A DNA stretch of 60,332 nt from Corallococcus exercitus (GTDB lineage Bacteria > Myxococcota > Myxococcia > Myxococcales > Myxococcaceae), in contig NZ_RAVW01000003.1 in NCBI RefSeq assembly GCF_003611585.1, positions 1 to 60,332 of the forward strand, in the 5' to 3' direction. Positions 16,472 to 24,583 of the stretch are shown here, piece after piece. Every line of letters starts with the position of its first letter. Position 1 is the stretch's first letter. The notes beneath the pieces were generated by a model. It was not told where the DNA came from. It saw nothing but the letters and a program-made list of their open reading frames with translations, and did not search any database. The translations under genes and the position numbers were made by a program.

Positions 16472-17578
16472 TCAGACGGCGTCCTGGATGTTGTTCAGGT
16501 ACGTGTCGATGCCGTGCTTGCCGTCCAGGGCGAACACCTCGCCGTTCCCGGCGGAGTCGAAGGTGTGGATGGTCGCGCCTTCGGGGTACTGCGTGGACGG
16601 GCCGCCGTTGAGGATGCCGATGCCGGGGAAGAGGCCGGACGCGATGCCGCTGACGATGTCCGTCACCGGGTTGAACGCGTGCGTGCCCAGCCACGTCGGC
16701 ACGGGGTCCTGCTTGTTGACGTAGAAGGTGTACTTCGGCCCGTCCGGGAACGTCTTGCCCGCGCCCGCGAAAGTGGAGACGTTGATGTTGCCGAGCATCG
16801 CCTCGCGCTTGTCGCGGTTGCCGTCGCCAAGGACAGGCAGGTTGCCCCAGAAGCCGCCCAGGTCGTCCTTGATGCGGTGGTCCACCTCGCGCAGCGCGCT
16901 GGACACGATGGCGCCGCCCTGGCTGTAGCCCGTGACGTTGACCTTCTTGCCCGCCTGGAGGTCCCGGTAGATGGCGTCCGCGAGCGTCTGGGCCGCCTTG
17001 TTGTCACCCACGCCCAGCCGGTCCAGGCCCGTCTGCGCCACGTCCGCGGGCAGGCCCTCCGTCGCGTTGTAGATGGGCACGACGTTGGTGCCCGTCTCGT
17101 TCGCCAGCTTCTGCGCCTCGCCCGTGGCGTTCCCGTCGCCCTGCGGCTGCGTGAGGATGCCGTTGACGTGGTACGTCGTCGGCGTCGGGGACGCGATGGG
17201 CTTCTCCGGCTTGAACGGCGGCACCTCCGACACGGAGAACTTCTCCGGCGGATAGGCGTAGCCATCCGAGCCCAGGTACATGCCGTCGTACGTCTTCGGG
17301 TCGGCGCCCGCGTCGAGCTTCAGCGCGCCGCGCGCCACCTTCGTCGCCTCATCCAACTGCACCGTGCCGGCCTGGACCGTGCCCGTGTTGGACTGGATGG
17401 GCGGCAGGTTCGCGTTGCCCGCGGAAGGGCTGGGGGCCTGGGCGCGCTTCGCCTCGAAGACGTCCTTCGTCGCCAGCGGACGCGCGAGCGTGTTCTTCGC
17501 GACGGGCTCGGACCGGCCCTCCAGCGGCTGCGGAGCCACGGGCCGGACTCCGCCTCTTCCCACTCCGTCGATGGACAT
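16472..17578 (-). CDS. Lipase-like alpha/beta hydrolase, probably exported by a non-classical route
   Basis: 368 residues. The catalytic elbow is GYSQGG with Ser219, preceded by KKVNVT as in cutinase- and PE-PPE-type lipases. Further C-terminal, QDPVPTWLGTHAFNPVTDI has an Asp in the position of the catalytic acid and the final GKHGIDTYL holds a His near the end. There is no Sec signal peptide. The N-terminus MSIDGVGRGGVRP followed by a low-complexity stretch and KDVFE resembles N-terminal tags I associate with other myxobacterial secreted enzymes; that comparison is from memory. The substrate is unknown. Confidence 0.7.
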   Translation of the reverse strand: MSIDGVGRGGVRPVAPQPLEGRSEPVAKNTLARPLATKDVFEAKRAQAPSPSAGNANLPPIQSNTGTVQAGTVQLDEATKVARGALKLDAGADPKTYDGMYLGSDGYAYPPEKFSVSEVPPFKPEKPIASPTPTTYHVNGILTQPQGDGNATGEAQKLANETGTNVVPIYNATEGLPADVAQTGLDRLGVGDNKAAQTLADAIYRDLQAGKKVNVTGYSQGGAIVSSALREVDHRIKDDLGGFWGNLPVLGDGNRDKREAMLGNINVSTFAGAGKTFPDGPKYTFYVNKQDPVPTWLGTHAFNPVTDIVSGIASGLFPGIGILNGGPSTQYPEGATIHTFDSAGNGEVFALDGKHGIDTYLNNIQDAV

Positions 17579-17645
17579 GTCCCGGGCCTTCCGTGCTCGT
17601 GGTTCGAGAAGGGTTATCGGGAGATGGGAGACGGAGTTGTGCCCG

Positions 17646-19322
17646 TCAGGGCAGAAGGTTGACGTGGAGACCCGGCGTGCGGCGCTCCGTCGCGCGCTCC
17701 ACCACGCGCCCCAGGCGCAGCAGCAGGTGCTCCTCGTAGGGCCGCCCCATGAGGTGCACGCCCACGGGCAGGCCCGCGCGGTCGAAGCCCGCGGGGACGG
17801 AGAGGGCAGGGCAGCCGGTGAGGTTCGCCAGGCGGATGAAGCGCATCAGCGCGTCCACCACCGGCAGGTTGGACTCGCCCGCCGGGAGCGCCGCTTCGGG
17901 AATGACGGGAGCGGTGCTGGCCGTCGTCGGCGTGACGATGACGTCCACGTCCGCCATGAGCGCCAGCAGCTCCCGCGTCAGCCGGTGCCGGTGCCGCAGC
18001 GCATGGATGAGGTCCGTGGCGCGGAAGTGCCGCCCCAGCGCCAGGTTGGTGCGCGAGTCGAGCCCGAACACGGAAGCGCGTGCCTTCACCTGCGGCAGCA
18101 TCGCCTCCGCCATCTCGCTCAGGATGATGCAGCTGTGCGTCCAGAGAATCGTGTTCAGGTCCGGCGCGGGCAGCTCCACCACCGTGGCGCCCGCGTCGGT
18201 GAGGGCGCGCACGGCCTCGCGGCAGCGCGCCACCACGTCCGGGTCGGCGTCCTCGAAGTACGGCGTGCAGATGCCCAGGCGGAGGCCCTTGAGGGCCCCG
18301 TCCTCATAGCCAGACAGGTGGTGCGGGGGCTGCTGCCGGGAGGCGACGTCGTGTCCGTCCGTCCCCGCGACAATCGCATACACGGCCGCGACGTCATCGA
18401 CGGTGAGGCCCAGGGGGCCCACGTGCGCCACGTTCCAGCACAGCGGCGGCACGCCCGTCTCCGGGATGCGGCCCCAGGTGGCCTTGAGCCCGACCAGGCC
18501 GCACAGCGCGGCGGGAATGCGGATGGAGCCGCCGCCGTCCGCGCCAATGCTCGCCGGACACAGACCCGCCGCCACCACGGCCCCGGAGCCGCTGGAGCTG
18601 CCGCCGGTGATGTGGCCCCGGTTCCACGGGTTGCGCGCGGCGCCGTGGTGCGGGTTCAACCCGATGGGGTTGATGCCAATCTCATGCATGTTGGCCTTGC
18701 CCAGGATGACGGCGCCCGCGGCCTTCAAGCGCGCGGCGACGGTGGAGTCGGTCCGGGCCGGCTCTTTGCGGAAGGTGGTGCCCAGCGTCGTGGGGAAGCC
18801 CGCCAGGTCCAGCTCGTCCTTGATGACGACGGGCACGCCGTCGAGCACGCTCAAGGGAGCGCCCGAGCGCAGCCGCTCCGCGGACGCCTCCGCTGCCCGC
18901 AGCACCTCCTCCGGCTTGCGAGCAATGAAGAGGCCCAGGCGGTCCGCGCCGCCGTCCAGCCGTTCAATGGCCTCGTGGGCCTTGCGCGTCACGGCCACCG
19001 GATCCGTGCTCCTGTCCCGGTAGGCACGAGCGAACGCCGCGACCGTCTCCCGCTTCGGCTCCACGGGCGACGCGGCGGCTGCGCGCGCGGCCTGCTCCAG
19101 GGGTGTCTGTGATTCGGTGGGAGGTGCCCCCGGGGGCAACGGGTACTGGATGGGAGGGGCATCGCCAGCGGACAGCTCGCGCCACTGCTCGATGCCGCTG
19201 TCCCGCATCAGCTTCTCCACCAGCGCCGGGCCCACGCCGCCCCGCTCCAGCGTGTTCACCATGGCCTTGAGGGCCATGCCAGAGAGTCGCGGAGCCTTCA
19301 CCGGAGCGCGTCGGTAGGTCAT
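17646..19322 (-). CDS. Amidase-signature family hydrolase
   Basis: 558 residues from the ATG at 19322, preferred over a longer low-complexity extension. The Ser-cisSer-Lys triad is visible: K168 in VVIKDELD, the Ser pair in GGSSSGS (242-246), and S266 in ADGGGSIRIP. The ~75-residue N-terminal extension (MALKAMVNTLERGGVGPAL) is not part of the core and may be a helical cap. Family members hydrolyse amides ranging from fatty acid amides to Glu-tRNA intermediates; no gatB/gatC is near, so it is not GatA. It is divergent from the ion-channel gene. Confidence 0.92.
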   Translation of the reverse strand: MTYRRAPVKAPRLSGMALKAMVNTLERGGVGPALVEKLMRDSGIEQWRELSAGDAPPIQYPLPPGAPPTESQTPLEQAARAAAASPVEPKRETVAAFARAYRDRSTDPVAVTRKAHEAIERLDGGADRLGLFIARKPEEVLRAAEASAERLRSGAPLSVLDGVPVVIKDELDLAGFPTTLGTTFRKEPARTDSTVAARLKAAGAVILGKANMHEIGINPIGLNPHHGAARNPWNRGHITGGSSSGSGAVVAAGLCPASIGADGGGSIRIPAALCGLVGLKATWGRIPETGVPPLCWNVAHVGPLGLTVDDVAAVYAIVAGTDGHDVASRQQPPHHLSGYEDGALKGLRLGICTPYFEDADPDVVARCREAVRALTDAGATVVELPAPDLNTILWTHSCIILSEMAEAMLPQVKARASVFGLDSRTNLALGRHFRATDLIHALRHRHRLTRELLALMADVDVIVTPTTASTAPVIPEAALPAGESNLPVVDALMRFIRLANLTGCPALSVPAGFDRAGLPVGVHLMGRPYEEHLLLRLGRVVERATERRTPGLHVNLLP

Positions 19323-19451
19323 GACGGACAGCCTATCGCCGCGTCGTGCGGGGACGCAGCCCGCGTCCCACGCGAACGCGCCTCCAGTCCTCCTGTCCGC
19401 GCCCCGGGAGTGAGCCACCGCGGAGGCGGTCTGTCCTGAAGGCGGCATATC

Positions 19452-19476
19452 GCATGCACCCACCGGGGGCATGCAC
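19452..19476. repeat. Direct repeat of GCATGCAC
   Basis: GCATGCAC at 19452-19459 and 19469-19476, a 17-base pitch, 34 bases upstream of the ion-channel start. Each copy contains the palindrome GCATGC. It could be a regulator site; this is inference. Confidence 0.25.
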
Positions 19477-19509
19477 GCACGCCGCACGTGGTCGGTGGAT
19501 GCAGGTGGC

Positions 19510-20589
19510 ATGGCCCTGACCCACGGGCTCTGGGGAATGGTGTTCTGTCTCTGCCTGCTCCTGTCTCTCCCAGCGGGTGCGGCGGAGGCGCCGCCAGGGA
19601 CCGGGCCGCGCAAGGTCTACGTGAGCTTCGCCCTGACCGGCTTGAGCAGCGTGGATGACGTCAATGAGACCTTCGACGCGGACTTCTACATGCGGCTGCG
19701 CTGGTACGACCCCACGCTCGCCAACGCGCCGCTCGGGAACCTGGACGCGCCTCCCGCGTGGCGCCCGAACCTGGAGATCATCAACGCCAAGAGCGTGTCC
19801 AAGCAGCTGGAGGAGGACACCTATCAACTGGTGGCGCCAGGCATCGTGCAGACGGTGAACCGCTACCGGGTCACGCTCGCCAGCAAGCTGGACCTGCGCC
19901 GGTTCCCCTTCGACGAACAGGACCTGCCCATCCTCGTCGAGGACTTCCAGCACTCCACGGAGGAGCTGGTCCTGGTCCATGAGCGCGTAGGGGCGCGGCT
20001 CCAGGGGGCGGAAGCGCTGGCGGAGTGCAGCGCCCCGCTTCATGGCGACGACGTCCTGGAGCTCGCCTCCAGTGGCCCGTCGGAGTGGGAACTCCACGGC
20101 GTCCACGTCGGGACCGGGATGCATCGCTACACCTTCTTCGACGACATCGGCTACTCGCGCTTCAACATCACCCTCCACGTCGAGCGGCGTCCCCAGTACT
20201 ACGTCTTCAAGCTCATCCTGGTCCTGCTGCTGCTCGTGCTGGCCCCCTGCGTCGTGTTCTTCCTGGACCCGGAGAGCCTGGGGGAGCGCAGCGGCATCTG
20301 CATCACCGCGCTGCTGGCGGTCATCGCCCACAACTACATCGCCTGCACCGTGCTGCCGCGCATCGCCTACCTGTGCGTGATGGACTACTTCATGTTCGGG
20401 GGCCAGGCGGTGCTGTTCCTCATCGTGGTGGAGAGCCTCTGCGTGCACCAGGTGGTGAAGCGCACCCAGGGCACGGAGTACGAGTCCCGCGGCCTGCGGT
20501 TCACCCGGGCCCTGGACCGCGTCTGTCTTTATTCCATTCCTCCCGCGCTGCTCCTGGCGGGGGCGTCGGTCTACGCGCTGTATGCCTGA
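19510..20589 (+). CDS. Prokaryotic pentameric ligand-gated ion channel (Cys-loop receptor superfamily)
   Basis: 359 residues from the ATG at 19510 (MALTHGLWG), which opens a clear signal peptide ending LPAGAAEA; an upstream ATG at 19471 is possible. The extracellular beta domain shows DFYMRLRWYDP, the conserved FPFDEQDLPILVEDF (the Cys-loop region, without the eukaryotic cysteine pair), and the pre-M1 strand FNITLHVERRPQYYVFKL. Four membrane helices follow: M1 (LILVLLLLVLAPCVVFF), M2 (ERSGICITALLAVIAHNYI) running into the M2-M3 loop LPRIAYLCVMDYF, M3 and M4. This matches GLIC/ELIC-type channels of ~320 residues. The ligand is unknown. A phosphatidylserine-decarboxylase-like gene starts 10 bases downstream. 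Confidence 0.93.
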   Translation: MALTHGLWGMVFCLCLLLSLPAGAAEAPPGTGPRKVYVSFALTGLSSVDDVNETFDADFYMRLRWYDPTLANAPLGNLDAPPAWRPNLEIINAKSVSKQLEEDTYQLVAPGIVQTVNRYRVTLASKLDLRRFPFDEQDLPILVEDFQHSTEELVLVHERVGARLQGAEALAECSAPLHGDDVLELASSGPSEWELHGVHVGTGMHRYTFFDDIGYSRFNITLHVERRPQYYVFKLILVLLLLVLAPCVVFFLDPESLGERSGICITALLAVIAHNYIACTVLPRIAYLCVMDYFMFGGQAVLFLIVVESLCVHQVVKRTQGTEYESRGLRFTRALDRVCLYSIPPALLLAGASVYALYA

Positions 20590-20599
20590 AGGAGAGCCC

Positions 20600-21736
20600 A
20601 TGCACCCCCATGACAAGCCCTTGCAGCCCGTCGTCCAGGAGTTGAAGCAGCTCATCGCCCGGAACGGTTGGGAGGGCCGTTTCACCCAGGCCGTCCAGGA
20701 CGCCCGGCGCTACGACATCCCCGCCATCCGCCACATCGAGAACCTGGACGACTACCTCCGGTGGATGAGCGGCCTGCTGGAGTGGGTGCCCTCCGAAACG
20801 CCCAACGGCCGGCACATCTACAACCACATCTGCGAATTCTACTTCTTCCTGGACCAGAAGCCGGTGCGCGAGCTCCAGAACCACATCGTCCCGAGCCAGC
20901 AGGCTCCGGAGCTGACGGAGCTCTCCCGGTGGATGGTGGCGTACGCCGACGCGTGGGGGCGCTTCCTCGACACGCCCGAGTCGCTCACGCCGGAGTCGCT
21001 GCGCACGTTCTACGACGCGCCGGCCTACAACATGTCCGAGTACATGCAGGCCCCCAGTGGCTGGAAGACCTTCAACCAGTTCTTCGCCCGCAACTACAAG
21101 CCGGGCATGCGGCCCATCGCGTCCATCGGGGATGACCGGGTGATTGTCTCTCCGGCGGACTCCACCTTCGTGGGCTGGTGGCAGATCAACGAGAAGTCCA
21201 CCATCACGGTGAAGAACCTCACCTGGTCCGTCATGGAGCTGCTGGAGGGCAGTCCCTACCGCGAGCGGTTCCGGGGCGGCGTCTTCATGCACAGCTTCCT
21301 CAACACGACGGACTACCACCGCCTGCACGTGCCGCTGCCCGGCCGGGTGCTGGAGTCGCGCGTGATTCACGGCCAGGTGTACCTGGACGTCGTGGCGGCG
21401 CCGGAAGCGGATGGGACGCACCGGCTCCGTGCGGTGCGCCAGATGGATGCCGAGGACGGCACGGGCTACCAGTTCGCGCAGGCGCGCGGCCTGCTGGTGC
21501 TGGACACGCCCGCGGGCCTGGTGGCGGTGCTGCCCATCGGTATGGCGCAGGTGTCCTCCGTCGTGATGACCGCGGAGGTCGGCAAGAAGCTGCACAAGGG
21601 CGAGGAGTTCGCCTACTTCCAGTTCGGTGGCTCGGACATCGTCGTGCTGTTCGAGGCCGCGAGCAGCGTCGGGCTGATGGCCCAGCCCAACGTGCACTAC
21701 AACCAGGGCAGCTGGATTGGCCAGGCCTTCCCCTGA
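20600..21736 (+). CDS. Phosphatidylserine decarboxylase-like enzyme
   Basis: 378 residues from the ATG at 20600, preceded by GGAGAG; an upstream ATG at 20582 overlaps the channel gene. The PSD fold is seen in the Asp-His pair of TTDYHRLHVPLPG, PIGMAQVSSV, and the self-cleavage site FQFGGSDIVVLFE near the C-terminus, where GGS replaces LGST and the Ser would become the pyruvoyl group. An N-terminal helical ~110 residues is extra compared with housekeeping PSD. No partner phosphatidylserine synthase is nearby, so it may decarboxylate another substrate. Co-transcription with the ion channel is likely from the 10-base gap. Confidence 0.88.
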   Translation: MHPHDKPLQPVVQELKQLIARNGWEGRFTQAVQDARRYDIPAIRHIENLDDYLRWMSGLLEWVPSETPNGRHIYNHICEFYFFLDQKPVRELQNHIVPSQQAPELTELSRWMVAYADAWGRFLDTPESLTPESLRTFYDAPAYNMSEYMQAPSGWKTFNQFFARNYKPGMRPIASIGDDRVIVSPADSTFVGWWQINEKSTITVKNLTWSVMELLEGSPYRERFRGGVFMHSFLNTTDYHRLHVPLPGRVLESRVIHGQVYLDVVAAPEADGTHRLRAVRQMDAEDGTGYQFAQARGLLVLDTPAGLVAVLPIGMAQVSSVVMTAEVGKKLHKGEEFAYFQFGGSDIVVLFEAASSVGLMAQPNVHYNQGSWIGQAFP

Positions 21737-21784
21737 GCCCCGGCCCGGAAGCAGCTCTAGCGGCGTGATACATTGCGCTGTGTC

Positions 21785-22936
21785 ATGAGCCCGCGCCGCC
21801 GAATCGTCTCCCTCGTCCTGTGTCTGCTGGCGGCCTCCACCGGCTGCAAGAAGGAGGCGCCCGCCGCGCCTTCCAAGCCCACCATCGGCCTGGTGCTGGG
21901 ATTGGGAGGCCGGGGCGACCAGGCCTTCAACGACTCCGCCCTGCGCGGGCTGGAGCTGTGGTCCGCAGGGGTGAAGTACGAGAAGGCCGGCTACCAGGAG
22001 GCCACCGCGTCCGAGCGGCAGGCCTCGCTGGCGCCCGACCTGGCCTCACGCGCGCAGGAGCTGACCCCGCTGGGCATCACGCCGGTGGTCCTCCAGAGCC
22101 GCGTGGCGGAGGACTACGAGCCCAACCTCCAATTGCTCGCGGACCAGCACGTGTCCATGGCGATGGGCGTGGGCTTCATGCTGGAGAACGCCGTGGAGGC
22201 GGTGGCCCGGCGCAATCCGTCGCTGCCCTTCCTGCTGGTGGACAGCCCGCTGCTGGACGCGCAGGGCCGCGTCATCACCCTGCCCAACGTGCGCACGGTG
22301 GTGTTCCGCGAGGAGGAGGGCTGCTTCCTCGCGGGCGCCCTGGCGGGACTGGCCACCCGGACGGGCCGGGTGGGCATGGTGGGCGGGATGAAGATTCCGC
22401 TGGTGCAGCGCTACGAGGCGGGCTTCCGGGCCGGCGTGGCCGCGACGAACCCGAACGCCACGGTGCTGGTCAACTACACCGGCAGCTTCACGGACTTCGC
22501 CCTGGGCAAGCAGGTGGGGCAGGACCTGCTGCTCAAGAACACGGACGTCGTCTTCGCGGCGGCCGGCGTGGACGGCCTGGGCGCCATCCAGGCGGTGAAG
22601 GAGGCGAGCGACGCGGGCAAGGCCGTGTATGTGATTGGCGTGGACTCCGACCCGTCCCACCTGGCGCCACAGGCGGTGCTGTCCGCCGTCGTGAAGCACG
22701 TGGACCTGGTCGTGTACGAGGCCATCCGCGAGCAGCGCCAGGGGCGCCTCCAGGGCGGGAACGTTTCGCTCGGCTTGAAGGAGGGAGGCGTGGGGCTGGC
22801 GCCCGTGCGGCTGGACTTTCCTGGCAAGGCGGAGGCGCTGCGCACGGTGGATGCGCTCCGGGCCCGCATCATCTCCGGAGAGCTGAAGGTGCCCACGCAG
22901 CCCGCTCCCGCGGGGACGGCTGGCGCCAGCCCTTGA
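21785..22936 (+). CDS. BMP family (PnrA-like) substrate-binding lipoprotein
   Basis: 383 residues from the ATG at 21785. The signal peptide ends in a lipobox-like STGC with KK at +2, giving a lipid-anchored protein. The fold is periplasmic binding protein type 1 of the basic membrane protein family: IGLVLGLGGRGDQAFNDSA, then GVGFMLENAVEAVARR, GMVGGMKIPLVQRYEAGFRAG and YVIGVDSDPSHLAP. BMP proteins usually bind nucleosides for an ABC importer. No permease or ATPase genes adjoin, so it either uses distant transporter genes or acts as a sensor. It follows the PSD-like gene by 48 bases and may share its transcript. Confidence 0.9.
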   Translation: MSPRRRIVSLVLCLLAASTGCKKEAPAAPSKPTIGLVLGLGGRGDQAFNDSALRGLELWSAGVKYEKAGYQEATASERQASLAPDLASRAQELTPLGITPVVLQSRVAEDYEPNLQLLADQHVSMAMGVGFMLENAVEAVARRNPSLPFLLVDSPLLDAQGRVITLPNVRTVVFREEEGCFLAGALAGLATRTGRVGMVGGMKIPLVQRYEAGFRAGVAATNPNATVLVNYTGSFTDFALGKQVGQDLLLKNTDVVFAAAGVDGLGAIQAVKEASDAGKAVYVIGVDSDPSHLAPQAVLSAVVKHVDLVVYEAIREQRQGRLQGGNVSLGLKEGGVGLAPVRLDFPGKAEALRTVDALRARIISGELKVPTQPAPAGTAGASP

Positions 22937-22999
22937 ACACCGTCCTGCGTTCGCAGGGCTGACGGCAGGGAGGGCGGTCCGGCTTCATGGTACTGACCC

Positions 23000-23021
23000 A
23001 CGGTGGCGCCACGTCCACCGT
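23000..23021 (+). promoter_or_regulatory. Leader hairpin upstream of the VOC gene
   Basis: ACGGTGG and CCACCGT form a perfect 7-bp stem with an 8-base loop, ending 7 bases before the strong AGGAGG ribosome binding site of the gene at 23040. It may terminate the BMP transcript or shape the leader. Confidence 0.35.
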
Positions 23022-23039
23022 AGCTCCAGGAGGAATTCC

Positions 23040-23525
23040 ATGGCCGTTCCCCAGAAGATCGTCACCTGCCTGTGGTGCAACTTCAACGCGGAGGAGGCCG
23101 TTGCCCTCTACACGTCTGTCTTCAAGGACTCGAAGGTCCTGAACGTCACCCGCTACACGGACGTGGGCCCCGCGCCCAAGGGCACGGTGCTGACCATCGA
23201 ATTCCAGCTCGCGGGGCAGCGCTTCATCGCGCTCAACGGTGGCCCCGGCGTTCCCTTCACGGATGCCGTGTCGCTGAGCGTGGACTGCGAGACGCAGGAG
23301 GAGCTGGATGAGCTGTGGGACAAGCTCATCGCGGGCGGAGGGAGGCCGGTGCAGTGTGGCTGGCTCAAGGACCGCTTCGGGCTGTCCTGGCAGATCGTCC
23401 CCACCTACATGCAGCAGGTGCTGACGGGCCCGGACGAGGCGAAGCGGGACCGCGTCATGCGGGCGATGATGAAGATGGTGAAGCTGGACATCGTCGAGCT
23501 GAAGCGAGCGGCGGAGGGGCGGTAG
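23040..23525 (+). CDS. PhnB-like VOC superfamily protein (3-demethylubiquinone methyltransferase-like fold)
   Basis: 161 residues with a strong AGGAGG. It carries the hallmarks of the PhnB/3-dmu-9_3-mt family: IVTCLWCNFNAEEAVALY, VTRYTDVGPAPKGTVLTIEF, FIALNGGPGVPFTDAVSL and GWLKDRFGLSWQIVP. Despite the name these are vicinal-oxygen-chelate proteins, not methyltransferases; the metal and substrate are usually unknown. It is a single-domain soluble protein convergent with the gene at 23539. Confidence 0.93.
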   Translation: MAVPQKIVTCLWCNFNAEEAVALYTSVFKDSKVLNVTRYTDVGPAPKGTVLTIEFQLAGQRFIALNGGPGVPFTDAVSLSVDCETQEELDELWDKLIAGGGRPVQCGWLKDRFGLSWQIVPTYMQQVLTGPDEAKRDRVMRAMMKMVKLDIVELKRAAEGR

Positions 23526-23538
23526 CCGCCGCTTCCAG

Positions 23539-24075
23539 CTAGAAGAGCGGGCCGCGCGTCTCCACCTTCAGCTGGCCCTCGTTGATGGCCACGCTGAGCC
23601 GGCGCAGGAGGTCCACCTGCTGCTGGGGCGTGAGCGAGGGCACGGACGCCGCCAGCTCACGCGCCTGGGCATCCCCCCACCTGCGGGCGGAGAGGGCCCG
23701 GTCCACCATCTCGTTGCCGCGGGCCCAGGCCGCGGCGTTCCGCGCGTCGGGGACGGCCGGCTCCCGCGCATCCGTGGCGTCCTCCCGGGGAACAGGGGTG
23801 GAGGCCTGGGCCTGTATTACGCGGGTGACGGCCTGCTCGATGCGCGCGTCCAGGTCCAGGGGCAGCGCGGGCACAGGGGCGGGCGCGCCGGACAGTGCCA
23901 CGGCAGGACCCTGGCGCTGCGCGAGCAGCTGGTTGAGGCGCCCCTCCATCCGCTCCAGTCGGACCTCCAGGTCCTGTGCGCTGGCGGAGGCGCGCTGACC
24001 CTGCACGAAGAGGGCAAGCCCCGCGCCGAAGAACATCAGGTTGAGCACGACGAGCGTGCGACTGAATGAAGTCAT
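23539..24075 (-). CDS. Membrane-anchored coiled-coil protein of unknown function
   Basis: 178 residues from the ATG at 24075; an in-frame TTG six codons upstream is less likely because GAAGG sits at the right distance from the ATG. One N-terminal membrane helix (LVVLNLMFFGAGLALFV) is followed by a coiled coil (QDLEVRLERMEGRLNQLLAQ), a Pro/Ala linker, and a helical C-terminal domain (SLTPQQQVDLLRRLSVAINEGQL). Not recognised. It points toward the secreted-protein gene end at 24104 on the same strand, 28 bases upstream. Confidence 0.65.
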   Translation of the reverse strand: MTSFSRTLVVLNLMFFGAGLALFVQGQRASASAQDLEVRLERMEGRLNQLLAQRQGPAVALSGAPAPVPALPLDLDARIEQAVTRVIQAQASTPVPREDATDAREPAVPDARNAAAWARGNEMVDRALSARRWGDAQARELAASVPSLTPQQQVDLLRRLSVAINEGQLKVETRGPLF

Positions 24076-24103
24076 GGCGCGGGTTGCCTTCAACGCAGGA
24101 GGT

Positions 24104-24484
24104 TCAGGGCTGCTTGGGCTCGTGGTTGGAGCCGGTGCCCACCAGGATGCTCGTGCAGTTTCCCGTGCTGTCGTAGGTGACTTGCACGTACGAATCCGAG
24201 TTCACCGAACGGATCACCGCGAGCAGGTTGGCATTGGTGGTGAGGCAGCTTACGGACACGCCGGATGCGTTCGTCGCAATGCAAGACCCATAACCCGCCG
24301 AGCTGGAAGAGCAGTACAGGCTCTGCGTGGTATCCGAGCTGTTGCGGACCGACCCCATGCTCCCGCTGAAGGCTCGGTTCACGTTATCCACATAGATGGG
24401 CTGGCTGCTCTTGGCCCCGGCGAAGCTGGCGGTGGAAAGACCCATCGCGACACACAGACCCCACATCGTTCCCGTCTTTTTCAT
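24104..24484 (-). CDS. Small secreted Cys-containing protein
   Basis: 126 residues from the ATG at 24484 (MKKTG then a signal peptide ending ASFAGA). The mature part is beta-rich and Ser/Asn-rich with four cysteines in two likely pairs (LYCSSSSAGYGSC; VSCLTTNAN ... GNCTS). Base composition is less GC-biased than its neighbours. The pattern suggests an extracellular beta-sandwich stabilised by disulfides. The family is not recognised. The C-terminus ends NHEPKQP. Confidence 0.65.
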   Translation of the reverse strand: MKKTGTMWGLCVAMGLSTASFAGAKSSQPIYVDNVNRAFSGSMGSVRNSSDTTQSLYCSSSSAGYGSCIATNASGVSVSCLTTNANLLAVIRSVNSDSYVQVTYDSTGNCTSILVGTGSNHEPKQP

Positions 24485-24583
24485 GCGGATTCCTACTGAG
24501 GGTGAATGGCTGTCCCTGGGCGCTCCGGCATGTCCAGGTGTCTGCAATGCTATGTCACGATTTCCAGTTGATCCAGTTTTGCT

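Noticed and set aside
16145-17662. 505-codon plus-strand frame across the lipase-like gene
   Set aside because: Overlaps the end of the small kinase-linked gene in another frame and has no domain; shadow of the minus-strand gene.
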